Positions 25,901-36,867 of a DNA stretch of 64,000 nt are shown here, in pieces. The position numbers and the translations under genes are program-made. The DNA is from Carex sylvatica (lineage: Eukaryota; Streptophyta; Magnoliopsida; Poales; Cyperaceae), in contig CAXKVR010000932.1 in NCBI GenBank assembly GCA_964058845.1, forward strand, positions 1-64,000. Reading direction: 5' to 3'. How positions within the stretch are numbered: position 1 is the first letter of the stretch; each line of letters opens with the position of its first letter. A model generated the notes under the pieces. The model was not told where the DNA came from, searched no databases, and was given only the letters and a program-made list of their open reading frames with translations.

Positions 25901-26142
25901 ATTTTCCATATTTGTTGCTTTTTCTCATCTGAAACATCTTTCCATTGTTGGAACCTTAGAGAAACATTCCTTCTTATCAATATCCCAAATTCCGTTGCAA
26001 AACTCGTCGTATCTCGAGTAACAACCGGCCTGTAAAATTTGTCAAGTTCCAGCTTTTTGCCTTTCTCGTTAAACTTCTCTTTAATTTTGTTAGGCCCTCT
26101 TCCTCGTTTCTTAGCCAAGGCTATCTCACTATCACCTTCCAT
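22915..26142 (-). CDS. CACTA accessory gene, Ulp1-like, 11 exons
   Basis: Eleven exons join in frame to 748 codons: 26142-25894, 25810-25616, 25516-25208, 25129-24722, 24627-24355, 24254-23986, 23893-23717, 23626-23519, 23402-23351, 23226-23128, 23019-22915. Start is ATG at 26,142, stop TAG at 22,915-22,917. Exons 1-3 resemble the plant Ptta/En/Spm transposase domain (basic, Trp/Lys-rich). Exon 4 encodes a charged, probably coiled-coil stretch (codons ~300-370). Exons 6-11 form a Ulp1/C48 cysteine-peptidase-like domain: INYWILTVL, YVYDSD (Asp646), CPQQPAGWKCAYYVM (Gln683 or 684, Cys690). The usual catalytic His before Trp is Tyr629, so peptidase activity is doubtful. A single TGA (25,289-25,291, codon 224) breaks the frame. 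Other introns have usable GT-AG borders; the acceptor before exon 5 is the least certain. The role in transposition is inferred, not shown. Confidence 0.8.
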
Positions 26143-26879
26143 ATCTACTTATCATTCAAAAAATAAACTTACAATTTAAACATATTTATGCCTACATTAT
26201 ATAAGAAACCATTCCTATTACTCATGCATATGCCATTTCAAATTCACATTTGTATATAGATTTGCAACTAAATATTCAGATTTGCATATACCGAGCTATA
26301 AATTCACATTTGCATTTCAATCAATGAAACTATTGCATACCAACAATTCAATCGTTGAACACCAACAATTCAATCAAGCTAAAACAACCCGAAACTAAAA
26401 ACCTAAGTTAAACATACATGCAATACCTAATTAGCAACAAGAAGCAACAATTTATAACAATTTCTAATAATTTGAATTTCTAACAATTTCTAATAATTCG
26501 AATTTCAAATAATTTCTAACAATTTCTAATAATTTCTAACATTTTCTAAACAATTTCTAATAATTTGTAAGAATTTTGAACAATTTCTAATAATTTGAAA
26601 TTAGAGAAATGAGTTTACCCGAATTTGAGAGGGAGGCGGAGCCAACGAGCTGACCGAGAGGGAGGAGCGGAAGAGATAGCTTTCACTTAACAGAGAAAGA
26701 GATGGAGAGGAGAGGTCACGGAGGTGAGAACTTTGAGAGAGGGGTTTGATGAGAGGAAGGGTCACGGTGGAGGAGAGAAGGTTTGAAATTTTGGGTTTAG
26801 GAGAGGGGTTTGAGGAGACGGGTTTGAGGAGAGGAAGGGTCACGGTGGAGGAGAGAAGATTTGAAATTTCGGCTAAGTG
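26143..26879. promoter_or_regulatory. Probable 5' region of accessory gene
   Basis: Lies directly upstream of ATG 26,142. It contains repeated AATTTCTAATAATTT words (26,460-26,600) and a GAGAGGA/GGTTTGAGGAGA-rich tract (26,620-26,860) with an internal near-repeat AGGGTCACGGTGGAGGAGAG. The minus-strand open frame at 26,601-26,843 is this simple sequence, not a gene. The promoter role is inferred from position. Confidence 0.4.
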
Positions 26880-26899
26880 AGGCGCGATTTTGTATAACC

Positions 26900-28010
26900 T
26901 AACACTATCTGGATCGGTTCTTAAGCTAGAAACCGATCCAGATACCTTTTTTAATTTTTTTAAATGAATAACTATCTGGATCGGTTCCTAGCTTAGGAAT
27001 CGATCCAGATAGTGTTTTCTGTGTGTGTGAATTTATTATATTTTTGTATGTGTATGTTTTTTTAAAAAATTAAAATCAGAATCTGTTTGTTTATGAATTT
27101 TTGTAAATTATTTTAATTATAAATTCCTATGAATTATATTATTATTTTTATTGGTTTGAAAATGTTAAAAAATAAATAAATATCATGCTTTTTAAAAACT
27201 TATTTGTTGTAACAAATTTTTGTAGCTTACATTTAACAATGTAATTTATAAAAAAAAAATCATTTTTTTAGAAATAATTTGTAAGACAGAATAATTTTTA
27301 GGAAGTAATTTTGTTTAACATTTCTTAATAAAATAATTTCTAATAATTTTAAATAAGTAATTCATTTTTAAAAAATTTATAAGAAATTTATAAGAAATAC
27401 ACCATCTGGATCGGTTCCTAGCTTAGGAACCGATCCAGATAGTGTTTTCTGTGTGTGTGAATTTGTTATATTTTTGTATGTGTATGTTTTTTTAAAAATT
27501 TAAAATCAGAATCTGTTTGTTTATGAATTTTTATAAATTATTTTAATTATAAATTCCTATGAATTATATTATTATTTTTATTGGTTTGAAAATATTAAAA
27601 AATAAATAAATATCATGCTTTTTAAAAACTTATTTGATGTAACAAATTTTTGTAGCTTACATTTAACAATGTAATTTATAAAAAAAAAAACCATTTTTTT
27701 AGAAATAATTTGTAAGACAGAATAATTTTTAGGAAGTAATTTTGTTTAACATTTCTTAATAAAATAATTTCTAATAATTTTAAATAAGTAATTCATTTTT
27801 AAAAAATTTATAAGAAATTTTTAAGAAAAACACCATCTGGATCGGTTCTTAAGCTTAGAACCGATCCTGATAACTATCTGGATCGGTTCCTAGCTTAGGA
27901 ACCGATCCAGATAGTGTTTTTTGTGTGTGTGAATTTGTCATATTTTTGTATGTGTATGATTTTTTAAAAATTTAAAATCAGAATCTGTTTGTTTATGAAT
28001 TTTTAAAATA
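26900..28010. repeat. 430-bp tandem array with palindromic motifs
   Basis: About 2.3 copies of a roughly 430-bp unit. The marker AGTGTTTTCTGTGTGTG lies at 27,011 and 27,441 and, with one change, at 27,913. Each unit begins with a near-perfect palindrome whose arms are CTATCTGGATCGGTTCCTA and TAGGAACCGATCCAGATAG. These are the same words as in the subterminal regions, placed here inside the element between its two genes. Confidence 0.85.
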
Positions 28011-28427
28011 ACTTTTGTAGAAATTAAAATCAGGATGTTTATTTTGCAAAAATTAAAAAATTAAAATTAAAATGATATTTTTGTAGCTTATATTCTATGT
28101 AATTTATAAATAATTTTTAGGAAGTAATTTTACTAAGATCACTGAAAATAGATTATCTTAGAAATTACATCTTAAAAATTATTTTATGAAATTGTTTTAA
28201 TAAATTATACTAAATAGTAACATTAAAAATTAAAAAATAAGCAAATAAATTTACATATAACATGAAAAGAAATAAGCTACAAGAAACATTGAAGAATAAC
28301 TTGCATGCTTTTCATTGTCTAGTGTTTCAAGGCATCCTGAAAAAAGAAAAATTCCTTAAGTCAGCAATATTAAATAATAATAAATCACATTTTTTATATT
28401 TTTATATTTTGACATACCAATAAAAAT

Positions 28428-31400
28428 TTAGGGATTATTGTCAGTGGAAACTTCAATCCATTCTCCTTCATTATGATCGTTGCGTGTATGACTTGTCTTG
28501 TTATCCTCACCGGTTGGTAAAGATGCCATGCCAGTGGAAAACGATGGTATCTCATCAAAATGATCGTACGCTTCTTTGTCTTCCACATTATCAATCCCGA
28601 TGATACGTCTTTTACCAGAGAGGACAACATGTCTTGAACGATCGGTCGGATCAGTAACATAGAACACTTGCGTGGCTTGTCTCGCAAGTATAAATGGATC
28701 ATCCTTGTATCCAGCCTTATTGAAATTCACTAGGATAAAACCATTTTTGTCGACTTTAACCCCCTACAGTTATCGACCCATTTACACATAAATAACAGAA
28801 TGTTAAATTTTCTATCGCCGATTAACCACTTGTCAGATTTCTTAGGATTCTGTTGCCGCAAGGGAGTCATATGCTCGTCCCAAAAAGGATGAACGTCAGT
28901 GAGGTGTTGCAAAACATGGAAATATGCTAGTGACATCGTTGTACTGTTGGGCTTGAATAATTTTGCACCGATTGTGCCTACCCCGTGAAGTCAACCCTCG
29001 GGCTGAGATTTAGGGATGCCGATAGCTTTCACATCATCCATATAATTAGTACAAAACTCAATAACCTCTTCGGCAGCATAAGCTTTTACGATGCTTCCCT
29101 CAGGCCGATATCGATTCCTGACATATGCCTTTAACAATCCCATGTATCTCTCGAACGGATACATGTACCGCAAGAAAACAGGTCCGCACATTTTAATTTA
29201 TCTAATTAGGTGAACAATTAAATGAATCATGATATCAAAAAAAGACGGCGAAAAATACATTTCGAGATGACAAAGAGTGACAACAACCTCCTTCTGCAGA
29301 GCATCTAGCATATCGGGATCACTTACTTTGCAACATATGGCATTAAAGAAAAAACAAATCTTCGTGATGGTCTGCCTAACACACTTTGGCAATATGTCCT
29401 GAATTGCAACAGGAATAAGCTGTGTCATTAAAACATGACAGTCGTGAGACTTCATTCCTGTCAATTTTAAATCTTGCAGTGAAACTAGGTTTTTAATATT
29501 CGAAGAATATCCAGATGGAACTTTGACACCATGAAGGCATTCCAATAAGCTTTTTTTCTCTGCTTTCGACAGCGTATGCATTGCAGATTTTAGATACGTA
29601 CAAAATTTCCCATTTTCTCTTTCCTTCTTTGCTGGTTGTAGATCCGACCGTATGTTCAGGAATTGCATGTCTTTCCGAGCATTGATACCATCCTTAGTCT
29701 TACCCAGAATATTAAATAATGTTCCAACTAGGCTATCACACACATTTTTAACCACATGCATCACATCGAGACAGTGTCGAACATCTAAGTGCTGCCAGTA
29801 TGGTAAATCCCAGAATATTGACCTCTTCTTCCAACTAATTTTCGGTGCCCCTTTCTTTCTCACCACCTTTTTTTTAAAATTTCCCAAATTGAACTTTGAT
29901 ATCGTTCACTCGCGAATAAACAGCTTTACCGATCAACGGATAATTTACTCTGGTATTCTCGGTCTTTCCATTGAATTCTTTCTTTCTCTTTCGGTGTGCA
30001 TGGTTGGCAGGAAGAAATCTACGATGACCCATGTACAAATTTTTAGAGAAATTAGGTAGCCACACATCGACTATATCGTCTAGGCAAACAGGGCATGCTT
30101 TCTCTCCTTTGACACTGTAACCCGACAAATTTCCATAAGCTGGAAAACCATTAATGGTGCATAAAATCATGGCCCGTAAAGTGAATTTCTCCTTGCTGTA
30201 TGCATCAAATATCTGTACTCTGGGTTGTCATAATTCTTTTAAATCATCGATCAATGGCGCTAGATACACATCTATGTCGTTCCCGGACTGTTTGGGTCCT
30301 AATATGAGTAAGGTCAACATGATGTATTTGTATTTCATACATAACCAAGGCGGAAGATTATAAATGCACAATAGAACCGGCCAACTGCTGTGCTTGCTGC
30401 TCATGCTACTGTGCAGATTTATTTCATCTGCACTCAGCCCAAGCTTAAGATTTATAGGGTCACGTCCGAATTTGGAGAACTCTCTGTCAATATTTCTCCA
30501 CTGAGGAGAATCAGCGGGGTGCCGTAATTTCCCGTCTTTTTTTCGGTTATCGGCATGCCAACGCACTAATTTCGCATCTTTAGCATTTGAGAACAAACGT
30601 TTCAATCTCGGTTTCACGGGGAGGTACCACAATGCTTTTGCCGGAGTCCCTTTATTCGGTTTGTAATCATCACTTTTATCGCCGGTTAACTGCTTTGGTT
30701 TGTAACGTGATGCACCACATTTTGGACACTCGTGGAGATCTTTATACTCGGATCGATATAATATACAATCATTTGGACACGCATGTATTCTTTGAACTTC
30801 CAAATCCACTGGGCACAATATTTTCTTCGCTTTATAAACATTTGGTGGTATCTCGTTTCGATCCGGAAGTATTTCTTTTAAAGTTTGTAATAACTCAGTA
30901 AAACTTCTATCACTCCAACCGTTCGATGCTTTAAGGTTATACAATTTTAATACACCTTTCAATTTTGAAAATTTAGAACAACCAGGATACAATTCCTTAT
31001 TAGAATCTTCGTACAAATTCTCAAATAAACAATACTGCTTATCATTATCAAAATCCTCTTCTAAATCACGTAACATTTGATCAAAATTATCACATCTATC
31101 TACCACCATATCATCATTTTCTTCGGTATGGTATTCCTGATCCTCAGTACGAGTGCCTATATCGGTTTCCAATCCCCGTAGATCATTCCTGTCATTTCCA
31201 CCAGTATGGTATTTCTGATGCTCAGTACCAGTACCTATGTCGGTTGGCAAACTCTCACCGTGCCATAACCAACACTTATATCCTTGCTTGAATCCACGAC
31301 GGATTAAATGGTTCCTCACTTGGTTTGAGTTGGAGAATTTTTGACCATTGTTACAATCACGACATCAGTGCACTCCCCTTATTCGCCATATCTTTCGTAG

Positions 31401-31479
31401 CAACTCTGATAAATTCCTCGACACCTGTCATATATTCATCAGATAGACGTGATACTTCGTACATCCAACTGCGGCCCAT
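28428..31479 (-). pseudogene. CACTA TNP2 transposase, broken
   Basis: Transposase gene of the CACTA element. From ATG 31,479 it has a transposase-associated N-terminal domain (MGRSWMYEVSRLSDEYMTGV, then CRDCNNG). The TNP2/Transposase_21 region follows (CPNDC, CPKCGASRYKP, SSKHSSWPV, CPVC), then a DUF4218 region and finally a DUF4216-like end (WVDN, GFILVNFNKAGY). It is disabled many times: frameshift near 31,365; TGA for Trp at 30,228; TAA plus an extra A near 29,872-29,880; TAA for Glu at 29,198; TGA for Arg at 28,991; a junction near 28,820 that skips the segment seen in the plus-strand copy after KSDKWLI; and an extra G at 28,760-28,764. Several of these are point changes when compared with the copy at 9,827. 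No product is possible without suppression of many stops. Confidence 0.93.
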
Positions 31480-31554
31480 TTGTAATTATAATAAAACACA
31501 ATTAATTAAGAACAAGGTTGGAGAGCTTAGTTCTATTCACAATAGGGCTTACAT

Positions 31555-31788
31555 GGGGCCGGGTTACCATCCTATCCCACTCTCTGAATACTTTGTCTTA
31601 GTAGTGGCCACATGTTAGTCGTGTTTTAGCATTTAAGAAAATTTCGGCAACATTTCTCCTTAGTTCCCCGAGATTTGGGAAACTAAGTGAAAATGCTGCC
31701 GAAATTTTCTTAAATGCTAAAACACGATTAACATGTGGCCACATCCTAAATGAGACAAAGTATTCAGAGAGCAGTCCCAAAACGGGGA
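31555..31788. mobile_element. Nested hairpin MITE upstream of TNP2
   Basis: A 234-bp fold-back. The arms share CTCTCTGAATACTTTGTCT, TGGCCACATGTTA and TTTTAGCATTTAAGAAAATT. The outer ends are GGGGCC and GGGGAC. It lies 76 bp upstream of the TNP2 start codon, so it may have disturbed its promoter. The minus-strand open frame through it is just the palindrome. Target duplication not clear. Confidence 0.7.
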
Positions 31789-32689
31789 CTATTCAAAATT
31801 AATCCCTAATTGATTAATTTTGAATGGGTATCATGACCTAAAGGCATTAATAATGCGGTTGTGGCTCATAAGACAGTACTCTAGCTACATACCTAGCTAA
31901 TATAAATACATCTCTTACAAAAAAAAAAAAAACACATTAATGCACATAACTAATTAAACATGAGTTCTAGGTTGTACTTACAACTTGTTTTGGATGACGG
32001 ATCGAGTGAGATGAAAATATATCGCTGCACCAAATATCTCAATAATAGCCAATCTACAAAATTAAAACATCGATCGGAACCTAATTAAGAGATGTACATA
32101 ACATGCATGTTATATATATATATATCCTACAACTTGAAATAAAAAAAAATGCTCATATAGCATATATATACCAAACTCAAAAGCGTGTGCATGCAAATCT
32201 TGAAATAAAGAAAATCTCCACATATAAAGAATAACTCATATGTAGCTCATATATTAGCTCATATATAGCATATATGCATATATGTATATGCATGTGCATC
32301 CAAGTCTGTACATGTAAAAAAAAACTTGAAATGAGAAGATGCTAGGTATTCAAACTTATAATTAAAAGCTTGTGGAACTAACAAAAGAGCTGAATCAAGG
32401 TTATAAGGTTTAGATTTTGAGCGGGCCGGATCATAACTCACTACTTGTATATATATAGGATTTAGGGTTTACGGTTTGAACCGAATTAATCATAAAGCCA
32501 ATAAATGGTGCTCCACTAGTAATAGCAAACTTGAGAAAAGAGATGATCATTTACCTCAGAAAAGAGAGCTGAGATAGCTGAAGTAATGTAAGGCGAAATA
32601 GTTGCTGCGCTAATTAAGAGAGGCGATAGAGGAAGAGAAACGAGATTCTGACAAAAATGGGACTCAATTAACTTTTCATATGCACTATC
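31789..32689. other. CACTA interior, no gene
   Basis: AT-rich sequence between the nested MITE and the right subterminal repeats, with TA tracts near 32,110 and GCATATATGCATATATG words near 32,270. No coding region seen. By position it may include the element's promoter. Confidence 0.4.
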
Positions 32690-32834
32690 AGGATCGGTTG
32701 TTTAGAGAAACCGATCCTGATTAACTATTAGGATCGGTTTTTTTTAAAGAACCAATCCAGATAGGTATTAGTATCGGTTGTTTCATATAGCCGATCCAGA
32801 TAGATCGATCCTGATTTCTGTTTTTCCACTAGTG
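32690..32834. repeat. CACTA right terminus and subterminal repeats
   Basis: Copies of the GGATCGGTT word in both orientations, then the inverted end TTTTTCCACTAGTG at 32,834, followed by the CAA duplication. Fewer copies than on the left side. Confidence 0.9.
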
Positions 32835-34348
32835 CAATGACTTGGTTTCATCCTTGAACCAAAATAAATTTCTTTACTAAACCATAAAATAGAATAAAGA
32901 TCAAAAGACCCTTTTTGCTTCACTACATCTTATATTGTATGGAAAAGAAAACAAATAAAATAAAGATGTTACAGTACTTACCTGCTCAAGATAATAAACA
33001 TAATATATTGTATGAAAAAAAAATGACATAAAGTTCTTCATTGATATAACAGATTGTACATATATACGTTTACTCTTTTTATAGCAAACCTATTTTAAAA
33101 AAAGCCAATCCTCAACTATTGCCCTAAAGTACACATATACGTTTACTCTTTTTTATAGCAAACCTATTACTTCCCCAGAGGCATAAAACTTCAACAAAAC
33201 AAACTTTAAAACATAACCATAAATCCTGATTCAACAAAACAAATTTATTGGGGCATGCAGGAAAAGATTAATTGAGTTTATGTTGCTTAATGAAAACAAG
33301 CAATGATGTGATACTAATCGATAGCAAAAGTCGATAAAAATACAACACTTCATACCAGATAACTAAGCATAACACAAAGAAACTGAAAAGTAACACAACA
33401 GAATACATATAAATTTGAGACGAGAATACAAAGCAAATTGCTGAACCCCTATATGTATTTGACAGAATACATATAAAACTGGATTCTGCATGCAAGCCTC
33501 TTTGCTAATTGCTTAACATACCAGTTTTATATACCAGTTTATATACCATATTATAGACCAGTTAAGCCTCTGTGTCGCTTAACATACCAGTTTCATATAC
33601 CAGTTTTAACACAAAGCAAATACCTGAACATACCAGTGTTATATGTATTCGGCATGCAAGCCTCTTTGCTAATTGCTGAACTCCTATCTCTGATCTCTGA
33701 TTTCAGGAAAATAGCGGGTTTGAGTGAAGAGGGCGATTGTACAACTGCAAATCGCAAATGAAAAATCAAGTCTGCAATTTGAGAGGACCGAATTTGATTG
33801 ATATATATATACAAATATAGAAGAGTCGGTTCAATTTGAACTTGCAAGGGCGGGATATTTACTGGTCAAATCCATGAGAAGAGATCAAAGAACCAATGTC
33901 ATTTGAACTTGGAATGGCGGGACAACTGTTTTCTTTTTTTCAGATCAGAGATCGAAGAACCAAGAGGGGCGGAGATCGAAGAACCAGGTGCGGTGGTGTT
34001 CTTCTTTGTTTTTGTTTTTTTTTGGCGTTGTCAGAAGAAAATAAAGGGGAAACGCGTGGGGACCGGAGAGAAGGAAAAACACGTGGAGTGCCTGGAGAGA
34101 AAACAAAACGCGTGGAGACTGTTGAATTACTATGTATCTTTTCAGTGGATACGTTTTTAATTAAATTAAGATTTCTACACACTTGACAACATGAAACAGG
34201 TGTATAAAATCAAAATTATTTATTAAAGGCTGAGATTGAGATCTGTTTTGATGAGTGGCTGAGATTTATGGAATCAACGGCTCAGATCTTCTTTGGACAA
34301 ATAGAGGGTTGGGTTCCAAAAAAATATGCATGCTATTAGTAGGGAGGA
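32835..34348 (-). other. Right (5') segment of the Helitron compound
   Basis: Continuation of the Helitron after the CACTA insertion. The last 320 bp (34,030-34,348) are homologous to 47,080-47,410, including GAGATCTGTTTTGATGAGTG and AATATGCATGCTATTAGTAG. Direct repeats of ATACCAGTTTTATATACC and ACGTTTACTCTTTTTATAGC lie at 33,066-33,610. The overlapping frames at 33,896-34,186 have no known domain. Confidence 0.6.
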
Positions 34349-35996
34349 TAATTATAAGTAATTTAACAAATAGTATTTTTCTAATGAGAAATATCTCGAA
34401 ATTTGTATCCAGAACATATAAAAACCTACAATTTAAAAACAAACCCTCGTTCCGAGGGTATTTTAAAAAACACCTTTCCTGCTAGATTATTCTACGGACT
34501 GCATGGAGTCTACCGCTAGATAATATAATTCAGCGGGACTAACGTCAGATAGAGATATTATCTGATGAATCTTGAATTTCAAGATGTTGGTTTAATTCAT
34601 TACAGATATATTTTGGACTCACCAATAATGTTTGGGTGGAAGCTAGAATAGTTGAAATAGTAAATGCGAATGGAGAAAAAATAGTAATTTTTACATTAGT
34701 GTGAAAATGATGCTATTTAGATTAATAAAAATAATGTTTTGATTGTAAATATGGAATAGTAAATAGCTGTAATCAATAAAGAAAAATATTAAATTAGTAC
34801 TTATTTAGTTTTCGTAAGCGAAAGACAGTAAATTAACAAGTGCGAGATTTTAAAAAAAGGTTGGCTCTAAATTTCAATTCTGCTGGATGCATATTATGTT
34901 AGACTGGTTGACTTATCCAGCGAGCTGCATGGAAACTTCCGCTGAATAATTCAGCTGGAACAGTGATTTGATAAATATCCTACGATTTTTTTTAATTGTA
35001 TTTTTTATATATGTTATGGATAAATTTTTTGGTGAAATATGATACTATTAAAATTATGTGAATTATTTAAATAATAATGAGAAATATCAATGTGTTTCCT
35101 AAACGGTCCATTATGCCCAACTTTTAAGTTTTTCAACGCTGGACCACTTTCTCACCAGCTTGCCCAGCACAGGAACGGAGACTACAGTTAAGCAGAACTG
35201 GAGAGGCCCACACATAGAAACTTTTCTATGTTAAAGATTGTCCACCACGTAGAAACTTTTCTCTGTTAGGGTCTGTTTGGCAGAAGTTAAAATGTTATTT
35301 TTCACGTGGGAATTCACTGAGAGTGAATTTTTTTTTTCTCCAATGTAAATAGTAAAAATCAGTTCAATTTTTTTTACAACCCATTTCTCTCATGTGAATA
35401 ACAAAAATCAGTTCAAATTTTTTTTTTCTCCCATGGAGGAGCTGCTGTCAGAAGGTGAAGAGCACGTACGAGATGTCAGTTTTATTGCCATTGTTAGGTT
35501 TTTCGAACTCCATCTCGATTTGTTGAATTTTGCAATTTAAGTTGGTACCGGATTTTGCTTCTACAATGCTAGAACTAGAGAATTGTCACTCCCTAGATCG
35601 TGAAGGCAAGGCATAGATTATTTTATATGCATTACGAATAAGACCATAACATTTTTGCTACATCCTAAAATATCTACAAGAGAAAACTGTCAGAATAGGC
35701 GAGCGGGTCTAGAACAATGCTCTCGACAACCAGTCAGTTTGAATATCCTAAATCTCATGCCTTCATGTGGCCAATTTGTTAAATATAACTCGGAAGCGTT
35801 TCTATGCATTCATTTAATGAACATACAAATTAACCTACAAAGAAGGAACGAGTTAGAAAATACTAAATTTGTAAGAAAGTCATATCTAGAATTAAATATC
35901 CACAACATAATACTATCAATTCAACTTATATATTAAAGAATGCAAATGTCCAATATTGATAATCAAACAACAATCAACAATCAACATCTATAACAT
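34349..35996. other. Intergenic, no gene recognised
   Basis: Two related stretches, 34,478-34,530 and 34,880-34,960, share the pattern GCATGGA..TCxxCCGCT with nearby AATTCAGC, suggesting an old local duplication. Near 35,275 GGGTCTGTTTGGCAGAAGTT resembles the start of a TIR element, but I found no matching right end. Confidence 0.4.
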
Positions 35997-36867
35997 GGTT
36001 CTCAAACTCGGAATTGGAATCGGGTTCTTGACCGTGAAATCGGATCGGATGAATCGGATCGGTAACTCGGATTTTTTTGACAGAAGCTTGTTTTTTCGCC
36101 AAAATGTAGGAAAAATTGATAAAAAAATTGTAAAAAAAAAAATATGTTAAGATAAAATATTATACTCAAAATAATTCATTAATACAATAATATCATCAGA
36201 ATATATTTTTACTGTCAAAAACTATGATGACTTAGCTGGATAATTATTGTACTGAGCCAAATAATAAAGACACATGTCATAAGAATCAAATTTGTATTGT
36301 AATTACTTAAATAAATATCTGATTTTGAAATAAAATAGATAAAATATAATAAAAACATAACTACTATTTACAAGAGAAAAATAAATTTTTAATTTCTATT
36401 TTATATTTTCATAACAATTAAATTTTGAACATAGTAATTTCAAACTTACATCCTTGCATCAAATAATAAAAAAATATATATATGGAGCGTCAATAGCTGT
36501 AGCTATTATTCATTAAGTAAAACATTATAACAATTTGTCCCCATCAACTTATCTATATAGTAACTTGTATGAACATGGTCTACCATGAAACAATTTATAT
36601 TTATAAAAAGAACAATACACCTTACGTAGACCAAGTCTACTTAGTATTTTATAATGTATAAAGCTTCCTCTCTAGTCTCTTCTCTGAGTCTTGAGTCGCG
36701 AACATGTGTTTCCCCAAATAACTTCGACAGCTATGGTAAAATACGAATTTGATTCGATTGAATTATCAAAACAGTTTAATTTTGCTCTCAATGCAAGAGA
36801 ATTAGACCAACTCGGACCGATCCCATCCGATACCGAGTTGACTTGGTATCGGCTGATTTTCAGAACC
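35997..36867. mobile_element. Candidate TIR element with CGGAT-rich ends
   Basis: The left end GGTTCTCAAACTCGG resembles the inverse of the right end (GGTTCTGAAAATCAG). Both ends carry clusters of CGGAT and GACCGAT words just inside, and the middle is AT-rich. No clean target duplication, so this is tentative. Confidence 0.4.

Larger units (their letters stand above)
22223..32834. mobile_element. Complete CACTA (En/Spm) transposon, 10.6 kb
   Basis: The termini are inverted CACTAGTGGAAAA sequences at 22,223 and 32,834, flanked on both sides by the trinucleotide CAA, the 3-bp target duplication typical of CACTA elements. Both subterminal regions are packed with ATCTGGATCGGTT-type repeats. Inside, on the minus strand, lie a TNP2-type transposase (28,428-31,479, pseudogene) and an accessory gene (22,915-26,142). 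The element sits in Helitron DNA. The transposase is dead, so movement would need help from elsewhere. Confidence 0.95.
13618..34348 (-). mobile_element. Helitron compound, split by a CACTA insertion
   Basis: Read on the minus strand, the left edge is a Helitron 3' end: stem-loop CCCGTTGCAATGCACGGG, then CACTTGA, then CTAG abutting a host T. The right edge on the minus strand begins A|TCCTCCCTACTAATAGCATG, fitting a TC 5' end. The order of shared blocks matches the short Helitron at 45,868-47,412: that element's inner block matches 21,061-21,245 and its right-end block matches 34,030-34,348. Without the 10.6-kb CACTA the element would be about 10.1 kb. It holds LRR and RPA gene fragments in the element's own orientation but no Rep/helicase gene, so it is non-autonomous. 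A second 5'-type end at 19,389 means two Helitrons may be joined here. Confidence 0.65.

Noticed and set aside
26601..26843. Ser/Leu/Pro-rich minus-strand frame between the CACTA genes
   Set aside because: Translation of a GGTTTGAGGAGAGG-type simple repeat, upstream of the accessory gene.
30587..30901. 104-codon plus-strand frame inside TNP2
   Set aside because: Antisense shadow of the conserved transposase region, which has clear family motifs on the minus strand.
33896..34186. Overlapping plus- and minus-strand frames near the Helitron right end
   Set aside because: Arg/Glu-rich translation of a GA-rich tract that recurs at 47.1 kb. No splice context or domain.
34318..34348. A separate third Helitron ending here
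   Set aside because: No 3' hairpin for it exists between the CACTA and this end. Block order against the 45.9-kb Helitron is better explained by one element split by the CACTA.
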